This document shows, in pieces, positions 33,895 to 45,300 of a DNA stretch of 64,000 bases. The position numbers and the translations under genes were made by a program. Within the stretch, counting starts at the first letter, position 1, and each line of letters starts with the position of its first letter. Source of the stretch: Triangularia verruculosa (lineage: Eukaryota; Ascomycota; Sordariomycetes; Sordariales; Podosporaceae); assembly GCA_033296885.1 (NCBI GenBank), contig MU863902.1, positions 62,001 through 126,000 of the forward strand, read 5' to 3'. The notes under the pieces were generated by a model. That model was given only the letters and a program-made list of their open reading frames with translations, did not search any database and was not told where the DNA came from.

Positions 33895-35282
33895 ATGGCA
33901 TCGCCCACCTGTGCCCAAGATGGTGCTCAACACAGCTTCTTGAAATGGGTTCCCTATTTCTTGTCCTCTAGTTATGAGACCAATCTTCAGCATGACTGCT
34001 GCCTTCTGGGCGTTGACCTCAGCACCAGCTGTGTTGTCAATTTTTTCTCCAACAATACTGTTGATTCGTATGGCAATGTCACTCGTGGTCAGTTTGAAGC
34101 GAATCCGGACATTGCAGGATATGGGGTATGTTCATTCCTACACCACGGCACAAATGATGAAAGAGGGGTCTTCTTGAAATACTCAGTGCCATGATTACTC
34201 CCTACTAACCATGCTGCTCAGGTATGGATGTCTCTCGGTACCGCGCTTTTCGCCAACATCGTGGCTATCTTATTCGTGGTACGGGAATGGGCAATCCACT
34301 TTGAGGAGCAGAAGTCCAAGAGCAGGTCAGTTTGATACAGGTAGTAATGACCAGCGACAAACGTTAACAACATTTCATATAGCCTTCCCAGAGTGAACAA
34401 GAACGGTATCAAGGGGCAATACTCTGGCATGGCTCAGAAGGGCAAGAGTAAAGCCAGAGGCGCATACTCGTGGCTAAAGTCATGGATGAAGGAATTGTTC
34501 CGGGTAACAATCGACGCCCAGCTTGTTCTCGCCTTCTCGTACGCCCCAACTTTGGCCTGGAGTCGAAATGCAGCCTCTCTGCATACCACTACAACTTTGC
34601 GGTCGATACCATCATCTTGTCCCTTACCTGTGTCACACTTTCGGTATACGTCCTTGACGACTTCTGGCGGTCTAAATGGATAGGGTGCTTGCGAACCCTT
34701 GCCTCCATTATCATCTTCGCATTCCTTTGTCGATATCTTTACTACCAAATGGAAAGGACCACATCGCCCGAGCTCATGTTCGTAAAGCCCGACCGCTCCG
34801 ACAGCTCTCTCTTCCTTCCCATGGCATGTTTTCTAGACCCGGACTTGGACCCGTTCATAGCTCTTACTCCTGAGCAAAGCAACGCAATTGGAGGTCCCGG
34901 CCCCAAGGTCACACCGGCTTTTGTGTCTTGCTACCTTCTAGCAATAGGCTATGTCGGTGCACACATCCAGAAATTCTGGTTCAGGAAACGAACAAAGCGT
35001 CGCCAGCCTGTCAAGCTTACAACTCTTTTTGTGCTTGTCTGCAGCATGCCCAGTTTCTTGTCCTATGCTCACCTCACCATTCTGCGGGATTGGGTCGACC
35101 AGTCAGGCTGGATGGAGGTAGCCAAGGGTGGGGGTAGTCCCGAGAAGGAGATTCGCAGCATCGGGCAGATCATGCCTCTTGCGACTATCTTCTGGATCCT
35201 TGCCATCTCTTTTGATACGGGTAAGTTGGCGCGCCAGGGAATGGGTACGCAGCAAGTAAATAAACAGGCTGCAAAGAAGTGA
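33895..35282 (+). CDS. Seven-TM fungal membrane protein, apparent 1-nt frameshift
   Basis: Exons 33895-34125, 34222-34325 and 34383-35282, with canonical donors (GTATGT, GTCAGT) and a TACTAAC branch point at 34203. The start is the least certain part. The N-terminus has an N-glycosylatable stretch (FSNNTVDSYGNVTRGQFE) and then the conserved PDIAGYG. About seven hydrophobic helices follow: VWMSLGTALFANIVAILFVV, AQLVLAFSY, AVDTIILSLTCVTLSVYVL, LASIIIFAFLCRYLYY, VSCYLLAIGYVGAHI, LFVLVCSMPSFLSYA, IMPLATIFWILAISF. It looks like a conserved fungal 7-TM family of unknown function. Between LAFSY and NFGLESKCSLSAYHYN (34542-34548) the frame shifts by one base, so the gene is either inactivated or misread. 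A GT…AG pair (34504-34562) would restore frame but delete the conserved segment. Confidence 0.7.
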
Positions 35283-36232
35283 TTAGCTGGTGTTCGAGGT
35301 GCATTGCTACATTCAAAAAGCAGAGCAATACATGTACTTCCTAGTTGATGATGATGGGTGGAAGTTGAACGGGCACTGGGATAAAGAAACAAGGTGCCGG
35401 GTTACGACTCATAACTAAAAACGGAAATAACCAAGCTTCTCAACTCAGATATGACAGAATTTATCAGTATAAGCAATAGCCTCGGTGACCGTGCATTGAT
35501 TAGGTAGGTATTCCATCTGAGCTTCTAGGGTTCTCGTAATCTCATCCCAACTTGGGTACCTTACTCACTCACCATGCGGCTGTGAATGTTTCAGGCACCC
35601 TACCTGACCCACGGAAACAGCAGGCCACGTGTTATCCTTAGGAATGAATTTCCCTTGAATTCGCTAAAGGTGTCCTTAACACTTATCAACCAGTCACGCA
35701 CATAGTGAACCGCCATCCGGTTTACATAGCTCCAGTGATCAAGAAGGTTGAGTTTCGTAAAAGTCACGCATCATGTGTTGTAAATCGACCATGTCACACC
35801 TTTTGATCTCATCATTTCGTTCGAAATGACGCCGCCACATTGTTGTTTCTGGAAATCACCAACAGTGCCAGAGCTCGGTCTCACACAAACAACAACTCGG
35901 GAAAGGCTACTTAAGGCATGATCATGCGGAATCATTCAGCAACAGCTCGGCAGACACGGCACTCAATCGTGCCACCATGTCAACTAAGTCTGTTGCTAAT
36001 CCTCGAGTAGCTAGGTAGGTATGATACCAATAAATCTTAGAAGAGGAGAGATGGAAGCTGATACAACAAAGATAACGAAACTTTGAGCAGGTGCCAACAG
36101 GTACCTGCCCGGCTATAAGTACCCTATCGTTGCCCAATATTCCTGACCCAAGTGAAGCATAGGTACCAATCTACCTCTAAGACAGATACTCGTCATCAAA
36201 GCTCAAGATCAGCCACAGAGCAGCGGCCGAAC
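35283..36232. other. Intergenic region
   Basis: No gene seen. Contains TAGGTAGGTA-type motifs at 35501-35510 and 36011-36020, and a GGTACCTGCC motif near 36100. Confidence 0.4.
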
Positions 36233-36881
36233 ATGGCTCAGTCTTTCGAAAACTACTGTCAATGCAATGGCAGTTATGCTGTTGACAACTTTGGGTACTG
36301 TACCGGCTGCAGAAAGGCCAGTACTATCCCACCATTCTCATCACTATCACCCGTTGAAGGCTGGTGATATATCGCAGACCTCATGCTAATTTGTCTCAAG
36401 CAACTCAGTGGGTAGCAGCTTCCTACGATTATTCTGAGTTGGGTTACCTTAGGAATGTAGCATCGGGAGCTCTCGGTGTCTTGGAGCCAGGGGGTTCAAC
36501 CGTCAACTACACTAACACGGTCATGAACACGATCCCGGCAGTGGCACCCGCACCAGCAGCACCACCAATGCCAGCAGCACCAGCAGCATCAGCGGGGGTC
36601 CTGAGCGATTGTCAGTGTTTGAAAAATTGGAATGCTTCCCCGCGTGTTCGCGGCCATTGTAGGGCAAACAAAAATGCGCACAAATCATCCCACGGACCAT
36701 GTGAAAAGCAGTTTAAGATCAAGCGCATGGGGGCGCCAGGAAATACTGCCAAGCTTGCCAGAAAGCGGTAAGTTTGAGCATTCCTCTCCGTGTAGGTGAA
36801 CGAATGACGGGAAGCTTACAATCTTATTCTAAACCCGCTTAGCGCTGCAATCAGTGCTGGGATCCCCCGCCCCAGCAGTGA
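36233..36881 (+). CDS. Cysteine-rich small protein A (paralogue of 38541-39170), apparent frameshift
   Basis: Inferred exons 36233-36320, 36401-36767 and 36843-36881. The N-terminal module YCQCNGS…YCTGC, a Pro/Ala/Met-rich linker, and the C-terminal module DCQCLKNW…GHCRAN…GPCEKQF…KYCQACQK match paralogue B in order and spacing. As sequenced, the frame containing CEKQFKIKRMGAPG ends at 36771 in ARKR. One missing base near the GGGGG run at 36729-36733 would bring KYCQAC into frame, the GTAAGT donor at 36768 into use, and make exon 3 exactly 13 codons, as in B. The full protein would be about 164 aa. No signal peptide or membrane segment; the CxC…CxxC arrangement suggests zinc binding. Family not recognised. 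Confidence 0.6.
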
Positions 36882-38540
36882 TAAGGTATTCTTAGCGACA
36901 GGTGACAGTGCCCGCAACACTTGTTCGCTCGGAGATAAGATGGATTGAGGTTCCTACGAGCTGCGGGACGGCTAGGTGCTTTGGTACCTTGATGGAAAGG
37001 GCTTCGCAACTTGGAAGGCGAGGTTCGGGGAAGTCGGGGTGAGACTTGGGTCTTTGAAGGGACGGCTCTGTGGATCAGATGCTGGGATGAACTGTTTTTG
37101 GTAGCAGCTGGCTGCAGATAGTCGGTCACCCAGGCCGCATGCATATGGGCGCGGGTTGCCCTCATGAGTCTTTTTGGTAGAGTTGAATTTACTTCTTTAG
37201 CTCAACGATAAAGACTGTGAATGTGATCTCCCAAGTCTTCAACTATGCCGTTGTATGGAGCGCATATTTTAGAGGCGCAGACACATAATCTACCTGACTA
37301 TAACGCTTCATAGGTATATAGGTAAGTAAGGTAGTAATATAGTAAGCTTCCAGCTTTTTAGTAAGTACCACAAAGCACTAAAAGTAAATCTAAGAACTAT
37401 ATCTTATCTTTATTTACTATCTAGTTCGTATATTCTATTCATATATTTAAGTAAGGTACTTATATTTATATAGGTGCCATCTTAGTATACTATATTTATA
37501 GGTACCTTATACTATGTTTACTCTGTATACAAGGTGCTTTGTTTATGTATTAAGTTCATGAACTGAAATCAATGTCGTCAGAACTAAAAAGTTCATGTAT
37601 CACTATGAAAAATAGGTAGCGTCAGCTGCTCGCCATCCGATATTATCGACAGTACATACGGCCGGCGCTATAGAGTTTCTCCTCTTATATCCGCTCATTG
37701 CCGTACCTGAGCTTACAGTCAGGTATCATACTCTCATATAGGCGCCTTTTCCTAAGTTGAAGACGAAGTTTTGGGTAGATGTTTACCTGGTAAGCATGAG
37801 TTAATATGTAAAGGAGTATGTTCGCTGTAGCGATTGCTTGTTAACCTATATTTTTAGTCTTCTAAGGATAATGTCCCCGGATGTTGGACTGTTAAACGGA
37901 GCTCCCTAAAGTGATTTTAGATTACGTTCAACTCTCTAGGTAAACTCAAGAGGTCATCATTTCTAATTAGCATGTATTTAAGAGAAGATTAAATTCAAAT
38001 ACGTTTAAGGCAGCTCCGTATGCCAGACTTTGTTAGCGGCCGTATTATACCAACCAGGTACCTACCTTACCTAAGTAGCGATGGGATGTGACCGCCACTA
38101 GAATGGTCATTGAGATCTATACTAATCGTGTATAGGTAAGCGGCGCGCGTGAATCAAAATTGTCTTTCTTAGCAAACGGATCCATCGTTTCAGCTGCAGC
38201 AAAAGATAAAGAATAGTCCATCGACATGATCAAGTATCAAACAGACTTGCGTTTGTTGAAAAGTAAGCGTGAGGTACCTGACGTAAGTATGGAATGTCAC
38301 AAGTGCTTTTTTCAATTGGATGAGTCTTAGCGTCGGGGGATCTCCTGAGCTCTGGCTGGTCGTCCTTGTAGGAAGCCAGGTGCTGGATTAGAATCTGCAA
38401 ACCTATAAGTACCAGGTAAGTATGCACCTAGCGCTCTCTAAATGCTCATACTGTCAGAAAAAGCATCCGGAAGACAGATATATCACCTCAGCATAGCCTT
38501 TTTGCTACCTATTTTATCTTCGAAACGTCAATCCGCCAGT
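36882..38540. other. AT-rich, probably RIP-degraded island between the two cysteine-rich genes
   Basis: From about 37200 to 38250 the sequence is strongly AT-rich and dominated by TATA/TTAGTA/GGTA words, with no open frame of note. This contrasts with the roughly 50% GC of the flanks. No terminal repeats of a recognisable transposon remain. It is most simply a degenerate repeat copy mutated by RIP. Confidence 0.55.
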
Positions 38541-39170
38541 ATGAAAACATCGTACTGTATGTGCAGCCCCCGTCCGGACGGTGATGCACAGCTATACAGG
38601 GAATGTAGGGCCTGCGGTGTAAGTTATTAACCCCGACACTCGAAGCTCTGGACATATAGAACTCACATGTATCCATGTATGATCAGTTCTACACTCCTTA
38701 TGCCTGGTTTCCATGCTACCTGACCGAAAACAATGAAATTGCACTCTTTGCTGGTCTCGGCCCGAGAGACGGGATCAATAGCTTCTCGACGGGGGCTCAG
38801 CCTGTCGCAACTCAGAGTTCCTCGAAGGCCCACAAGGCTTCCAAATCATCTCAAAGTCCAGGTTCTGGCCGGAACGTTGCCGGAAGTTCGAGTACGGCGG
38901 ATGGCCTCGCCCAGAACTATGCGGTCGCCATGCAAGAGTGCCAGTGCAAGGTTAAGGAAGACTATCTGATCGTTGGACAACAAACACCGTGCAGGGCCCA
39001 GGGCAGGTGTAAAGAACGGTTTGAAAAGCCTGTCAATAGCAAGACCAAATATTGCGATGCTTGTAGGAACAGTGTAAGATTTCCCACCCAGATTCCCCTT
39101 CATCAACTACCTAGCTGACCTCAATATCCAGTCTTGTAGCGCGGCGTGGGCGAAAGTGAAAGGGACGTAA
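38541..39170 (+). CDS. Cysteine-rich small protein B
   Basis: Three exons: 38541-38618, 38687-39073, 39132-39170; donors GTAAGT and GTAAGA, frame kept; 167 aa. The N-terminal module SYCMCSPRPDG…YRECRACG is followed by an aromatic segment (FYTPYAWFPCYLTE), a Ser/Ala/Lys-rich linker, and a C-terminal module ECQCKVKEDY…TPCRAQGRCKERF…KYCDACR. The last exon is 39 nt (13 codons including stop), the same as in paralogue A. The repeated CxC…C…CxxC layout looks like two zinc-ribbon-like or knuckle modules. No signal peptide, so it is probably intracellular. I cannot assign a family. Gene B has no obvious lesion, unlike A. Confidence 0.65.
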
Positions 39171-39663
39171 ACCGCTAAGAGGTGCAACTATTGCCCAAGC
39201 AGGCACTGCTCCAGGTCCTTTTTAGGCAGGATACTTATACATGCGGATGTTTTAAAATAGGGGATAGCAACACCAATGGAGAGTTTACCTGAGAGGCAGC
39301 TTTGTAGGTCTGAAGGGTGCAGCGCGCAGTGTTGGGGCGCAGAATCGAGAAGGGGAATTTTATTAGTGTTTTGGAATGTGAAAGGTAGACGGCTTTTTAG
39401 GGCGATGCGATGAGTAAAAGATAAGTAGTTTCTATCAGTTTGGCTGCTTGTGGGATGCAGGTTATTATCATCGCACATTACCTAGAATCCTTCTTATTTT
39501 TATTTCTGGGTTAGGGTTACTTCACATCCCTGGATGCATTCCAAACACTTGGAACAACCCCACTGTCTGTTTTGTTCATTTCCGACCACACCGGAACCCC
39601 AATCCGCGTTTTCATCGTTTTACAACCATGATAAAAGTGATGAGCTGGCTGTAACGAAGAGTT
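39171..39663. other. Intergenic region
   Basis: Leader and promoter region of the following gene. No gene is supported; a minus frame (39188-39478) is Ser/Cys/Leu-rich noise. Confidence 0.4.
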
Positions 39664-41691
39664 ATGGATTACCCTTCCTGTCTTCAAGTTGGACAAAGAC
39701 CGCCAGCTCCCGACTTGTACCGTCCACCACCTTCACCGGTTGCCCACCGGCCCCCAGCCCCTGAAAGCCACTGGGAACAACCACGACCACCGCCCCCTTA
39801 TACACCGCTCCCGGCACTTCCACTTCCACCACCACCACCGAGGCCGCCCCGACCGCCCCCACTTCCGGTGCGGGTCAATGTAGATCCCAACATCGGTGCA
39901 CTCCGAATTGAAGACCCTATCCGGCCCGTTTCGCGCGGCCAAGACAGGAGCCCGCAAAGCCCATATTTTCCGCCGCCGCCTCCACCAGCTAGCCATCGGC
40001 TCCGGGTGCAGACCAGCTTGCCAAATTTGTCCCAACATGGGTTGAAGTCCCCAGCTCTCAGCCCGCGACTGAGAAGTCCCGCACCTGTCAGTGCCGCCGC
40101 GACATTTGGACCGGGTGTTACACCGGGACCTAACTCTAGCACAGAGTCAAAGCCGTTCTGGCAAAATGCTCTTTCAGAGGCCAAGTACTTCGCTGGCGGT
40201 CTAATCCCACCCCCGACCGAATCGACAAAACACTACACCGTCCTCCGCCACTCTTCACCACTCATCTTCTACCGCGGCCCCAGCACCTCGGTTGAGATCT
40301 CCATTTTCAGCGCCCCAGATTATCCCCTCCCACCAGATCGGACAATATGGCTTCAACAGCGAGGCTTCTCCGGTGACAGCGGCATGAAGATCAAGGCCTT
40401 CTTCGGATCGACAGACGACTGGCTGAACGTCACCCCTTCTGTCCCCGTCCAGCCAAGTGAAGTCGAAAAAGACCTTGAGCGTGGCTGGAGGAGGGATATT
40501 GACAAAGCAGCCAAGCGGTTTCTCAAAGATAAAGGGCCCAAAAAGGCTCACGTCCCCCGGGAAACTCACGTCGTTCGCATCCCAGAAGCATCAGAGGATG
40601 GCTACTTCCGACTACACCTCTGCGCAGGAGGTCCGCCAGAAATACCCAATCCCTCCTCCGACCCTCCGCCCACCACCTCAAAGCGAAAAGTCCTCTGCTC
40701 CAGCCCCATTTTCCGTATAGCAAGCACCTCCACCGACTCCTCCATCTTCCGCGGCGCCTCCCTCAGCACCCTCCCCCTCGAAGTCGGCGCCTTCGTCGGC
40801 TCCAAAGTCATCCTCGCCCGCGCCGACCCCATCCTCGCCCCCATCCAAGCCGGCTACGAAAGAGTCAGCCCCGGTCTCGTCAAAGAAACCGTCGCAACCC
40901 TAACCTACGAGGTAGCAACCGACAAAGTCAACGAAAACGCCGCCCTCCGCCAAGAAAAAACCTCTTATATCTCCTCCTCCCGCTCCATTTCTGCCTCTGT
41001 CAGCCCAGACGTCAACACCATCGGTCCCGACTCCGGACCTCTCCCCCCGTTCCCCCTCAAATTCGCCGGCGTCGTCCACCGCGGAACCGGGAAATCCACC
41101 GCAGAATTGGGCATCCCCACCGCCAACCTCCTCCGCACAGCCCCCGAATCAGCACGCTACTCCCTCCGCGGCGTCTACGCCGGCTGGGCCTGCCTCCTGC
41201 CCCCAAAAGACAACCCTCCCGCCTGGCAGCCGCCAACCTGGTACCCGGCCGTCATATCCGCCGGCCCCCTCCCCCAGTCCAGACCGCAAATCGCCCCAGA
41301 GCCCCAAGTCACCGTCCACTTGCTTCACGAATTCCCCACCCATTTCCTCGGAACAGAGATAAAAGTGATCGCGATGGGGTATCTACGGCCGTCACTGCAC
41401 TTCAGCGCCCCGCTGGAGGACAAGCTAGTGGCGTTCAGCCAGGACGTCCATCTCGTCACTGCCTGCCTGAACGGGCCGGGGAGGAAGGAGGGCTGGGGTC
41501 CGGATGCGGCTGCTGTGCTGCTCAGGCAAAGGAAGAGCGAGCGCGGCATGGGGGAGAGGTTCCTCGACGCGAAGGAAAAGGTCGCGAGGAAGGTGCCGAG
41601 CGTGCCGTTGCACAAGGTCGGTATCAGAGGGTTGGATCCCGAGGCCAAAGATAGGATGCATGGGAAGGGTGGGTATTGGGTCAAGAGGTGA
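39664..41691 (+). CDS. Protein with C-terminal riboflavin-kinase-like domain, catalytic Glu not conserved
   Basis: Single exon, 675 aa. The N-terminal 160 residues are very proline-rich (LYRPPPSPV, PPPPPRPPRPPPLPV). Residues about 175-440 form a region of unknown fold (KPFWQNALSEAKYFAGGLIP, ISIFSAPDYPLPPDRTIWLQ). Residues about 460-610 match the riboflavin kinase fold: FAGVVHRGTGKSTAELGIPTANL (flavokinase PTAN at 485-488), YSLRGVYAGWA, WYPAVISAG, TVHLLHEFPTHFLGTEIKV and MGYLRPSLHF. In active riboflavin kinases the strand before HxxH carries the catalytic Glu (ETHIMH type); here it reads VTVHLLH, with Thr550 at that place. The Asn of the SxGxNP motif is replaced too. The domain may bind flavin or nucleotide without kinase activity. 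It is not the usual short FMN1 enzyme. Confidence 0.8.
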   Translation: MDYPSCLQVGQRPPAPDLYRPPPSPVAHRPPAPESHWEQPRPPPPYTPLPALPLPPPPPRPPRPPPLPVRVNVDPNIGALRIEDPIRPVSRGQDRSPQSPYFPPPPPPASHRLRVQTSLPNLSQHGLKSPALSPRLRSPAPVSAAATFGPGVTPGPNSSTESKPFWQNALSEAKYFAGGLIPPPTESTKHYTVLRHSSPLIFYRGPSTSVEISIFSAPDYPLPPDRTIWLQQRGFSGDSGMKIKAFFGSTDDWLNVTPSVPVQPSEVEKDLERGWRRDIDKAAKRFLKDKGPKKAHVPRETHVVRIPEASEDGYFRLHLCAGGPPEIPNPSSDPPPTTSKRKVLCSSPIFRIASTSTDSSIFRGASLSTLPLEVGAFVGSKVILARADPILAPIQAGYERVSPGLVKETVATLTYEVATDKVNENAALRQEKTSYISSSRSISASVSPDVNTIGPDSGPLPPFPLKFAGVVHRGTGKSTAELGIPTANLLRTAPESARYSLRGVYAGWACLLPPKDNPPAWQPPTWYPAVISAGPLPQSRPQIAPEPQVTVHLLHEFPTHFLGTEIKVIAMGYLRPSLHFSAPLEDKLVAFSQDVHLVTACLNGPGRKEGWGPDAAAVLLRQRKSERGMGERFLDAKEKVARKVPSVPLHKVGIRGLDPEAKDRMHGKGGYWVKR

Positions 41692-42364
41692 GGCTTCGGC
41701 TTTTGATGGTTTAGGGACGGTCCATGTATATATTCCTCTCATCCAGGCGTATTTGGGTTGGTAGGCACAATAGAACATTTCTTTTGGGCCTTTGAAGGGA
41801 ATACTAGAGGGGATTGGCTTTTATTTATTGGATATAATTTGTATACTATATATATCCTCTATATCTATCCTTGTATATATCTCACTCTGCTATTTCTTTA
41901 TGCTCTCATGTCTGCATATATATCAGCCCTCTTCATTCACTGGCCTTCTTTGGACAGAGCCGGGCCGGTGTTACATGATTCCTGGAGTGCTACAACTCCA
42001 GACAGTGAAATGACCCCCATTCCGTGATATACTTGGACATGTGTCTCTCTCCTTTTCTGTAACGCCGATGACCAAATTACCCCCCAAAAAGTCATATCTT
42101 CGTTCCGCATACCCGTATATCATGGTCCTGTCAGGTCTTCTGACGTTGGGAGAACGTCGTGCATTGGCGAAAATCCTACTTCGCCTTCTACGGTTCTTCG
42201 TGTTCCTTGCCAATCGCAATGTGGCACGGCCAGATTTGGCGAAACGGCGTGCACATATTTTTGGCGTGTTAAGAAGTTTTTGCCCAAAGTTGTAACCCCC
42301 TATCCCTCAGGATGTTGAATTTTCCGACTCGCCGGCTGTCAAGTCCGTCTCATTGGTAGCTCGC
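41692..42364. other. Intergenic region between convergent genes
   Basis: 3' flanks of the riboflavin-kinase-like gene (+) and the histidine kinase gene (-). An AT-rich stretch at 41830-41930 consists of TATA-type simple sequence. No gene called. Confidence 0.4.
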
Positions 42365-45300
42365 TCAACCACCCGGGCCTTCCTGTGTTTTTTCCAGCCG
42401 GTTCAGCATCTCCCTCACCAGATTCATCTTGACCGGCTTCGTCAAGAACATGTCGCACCCGCTCGCGGTGGCCTCATTTCTGCTCAGATCACTGCTGAGC
42501 CCCGTCAGCGCGACAATCTTGGCTTTCCTCACGCCGGCATCGAGTTCCATCTGCCTAATCTCTCGTGTAGCTTCAAACCCGTTCATGATGGGCATGCTGA
42601 TGTCCATAAATACCAAGTCGAATCGTTTCTCCTGGCCTTCCAGCGACTTCTTGTACAGCTGGGCTGCTTCTAGGCCGTTACTTGCGGTCAAGAAGGTGTG
42701 ATTGAGTTTTCGGACCACGTGTGTAAGGAGCTTGATGTTGATGGGGTTATCATCAACGAGTAACAGATGTCTGACAGGAGCTGACTGAGATTGTGCAGCT
42801 ATCGTATCATCGGGCTTAGTTGAGGTAATATTTTCTCTGGCTTCCATTGATGTTACTGCCTGTGGTTCGGCAACTGGTGGCGCTGCGCATGGTGCTGCGA
42901 TAAGTGGGCGTTCGAGTTTGGGTCCTGGGGAGACCGAGCGTAGAAGAGGTACAGGCGTGGCCCACTGTGCCACACTGGCTGCCTGAACTGTATTACCCAG
43001 TTGAATTGTATATGCCGGTGGTTTCGTTTCGACCGCAGCATAGAGTACTGAGGCCAGTTTTCTTGGACCGACTGGATGATGTATATGAAGTGCGTGATTC
43101 CTGGTTGCCTCGGACTTGAGGCATGAGGGTGGCCCTGAGCCAGAGCACAGCAAGACGAGTGGCGTGAGCTGCGAGTGTGACACCATAAAGTCGTTTATGT
43201 TCTTTCGAGCGGTTTCATTTGACGCACCCGTGTCCAAAACGTAGATATCTGCCGGCGGAAGTGGCTCACCATGTTTTGGTACAATCACTGTTATCCCTAG
43301 TGCCTCACTGGCATTCGATCTGATAGCCCTTTCAACACTCATGGTCCAGAGACGCAATTTCTTGTCAGCCTCCATACTTGTGCTTGGTGTTGCTCCATAT
43401 GCCCCGCTGGTGATGAGACACAACGTTCGACCATTCAGTCGTTGTCGATGCATGTCGAATGACTGTCGCGCAGGCTGGGTCAGGGCCCGTGGTGTAACGT
43501 CAGCCGATCGCAAGTCATCTCCCTTAAGAGGAACGAAAACTTCCACACATGTGCCTATGCCGACCGAGCTTTGAACCTCGACCATGCCATCAAGATCATT
43601 GACCAGCTGTTGTACAATGCTGAGGCCAAGGCCCATGCCAGGAGAATGACTGTTCTCTTGTGAGAATGGGGTGAAGAGATGGTACTTCAAGTAATCCGAA
43701 GACATCCCAAGTCCGGTATCCTGCACCGAGAAGGAAATGTGCTCTGACGGCTTTCCTGTCTTGTCCAGCCTCTGTACTATTTTGAGTTTGACCTCGATTC
43801 GACCGGTCAAGGTGTACTTCAAAGCATTGCCGAAAATGTTCATGACGATGCGTTTCCAGGCGCCGGCATTGGTGGCCAACTTCCAGCTCGTCTTCATTGC
43901 CACATTGACGGTGATGAGTAATGGACGATCCGGCACGGTGGTGTTGACCGGCTCTGCTATCTTCTTGAGCTGAGACGATTGCATGTGGAAGGCGTTCCCA
44001 GATAGATGGCCAATTCGGATGGCTTCGACAACCTCCTCCACAAGCACGCCCAAGTCAACTACTCGAAGTGGTGCGGTGGGGGTCCTGATATCACGGTCCC
44101 TGCCTGCATGCGTGACAATCGCGTGATCAAGCAGGTTGTTGAAGGTATCAAGCAAGGTTGTAGCACAGGAGTCGAGCATATCGAGAGTCGGCAATAGGGG
44201 GCTGCTGGACATGTTCTCCCGCAGCAGCTCGCTGCTCGCCATGATGCCATGGAGTGGACTGCGAAGTTCATGGCTGAGAGACGACACGAAGTCTGATTTT
44301 GCGCGACTAGCGGCCAATGCTTCCAGACGTGACACCTCGGCCATGACGGAGTTGCCGAACGCAGACACCAGACCGATATCAGTGATGTCGATGGCTCGAG
44401 TCGGATCTTCTACCCAGCCCAATGTGGCAGCGTACCAGCATTCCCGTTGAAAATGCCACAGTGGCAAGAAGACAACGTACTTTGCGGCCGGCAATACACG
44501 GAAAAGAGCCGCAATATCATCCCTCAGCCGCAGAGTCGTCTGATCAGGCGTCTGTCGCGAAGACTGAAATCGTTTTCCAGGTCCATAGCTATCATCAATC
44601 GGACCAAATTCATCAGCAGTAAACACCTTGCCTTGAGGAAATGCACGGATGAAGCGTTGGAGTGACACTTCGGGCAGGCGTGTTTGAGATGAATGGGTGA
44701 TGTTCTCACCGGTGGGTCCGAGACATGACTTTACGATTGTCGCGCAGAAGGGGCCGTCGATATGGTCGTGTGGGGTGTCGGAATAGCTGCTAAGTGTGGG
44801 CTGGTCGGACCTGTCTGTATAGGAGCTCGGTACCGCATCAAGAAACATCAAACCGTCCATGTCCATGGAGCGTCGAATGGTAGTTGCCGCCCGAAAGAAG
44901 GTGGTCTTGATGTTGGCCGAGGAGATAAAGCCGTTTCCATGAGCTTCGGATGTTTCAGAGGACGGGGCTGGAGGATTTGGAGATACACGAGGTTCGTCTG
45001 CATTCGCACGAGCGATGACTGCCTCCATATGCTGCTCCATGGGGTTTTCGTTCATTTCCTCCTGAGGTGTTGTGGGAGGTGTTTCAGAAGGAGTTTGTCT
45101 GGATTCCGAAGAAAGGGAGAGAGCGGACTGAGCAGACTCGACGGATGAAGAAGAGAACACGTTCAGTGGCTCTGGTCGCTGGGAGCCGTCCGATGACTGA
45201 ACATCTACCGTCTCGGCTCTGGCAACCGGCTTGCTTTCGTCCCCCGCTCTTCCGTTTCCAGCCACTTCTTCCGGGCTAGTGATATGGCTGGGTATCGGGA

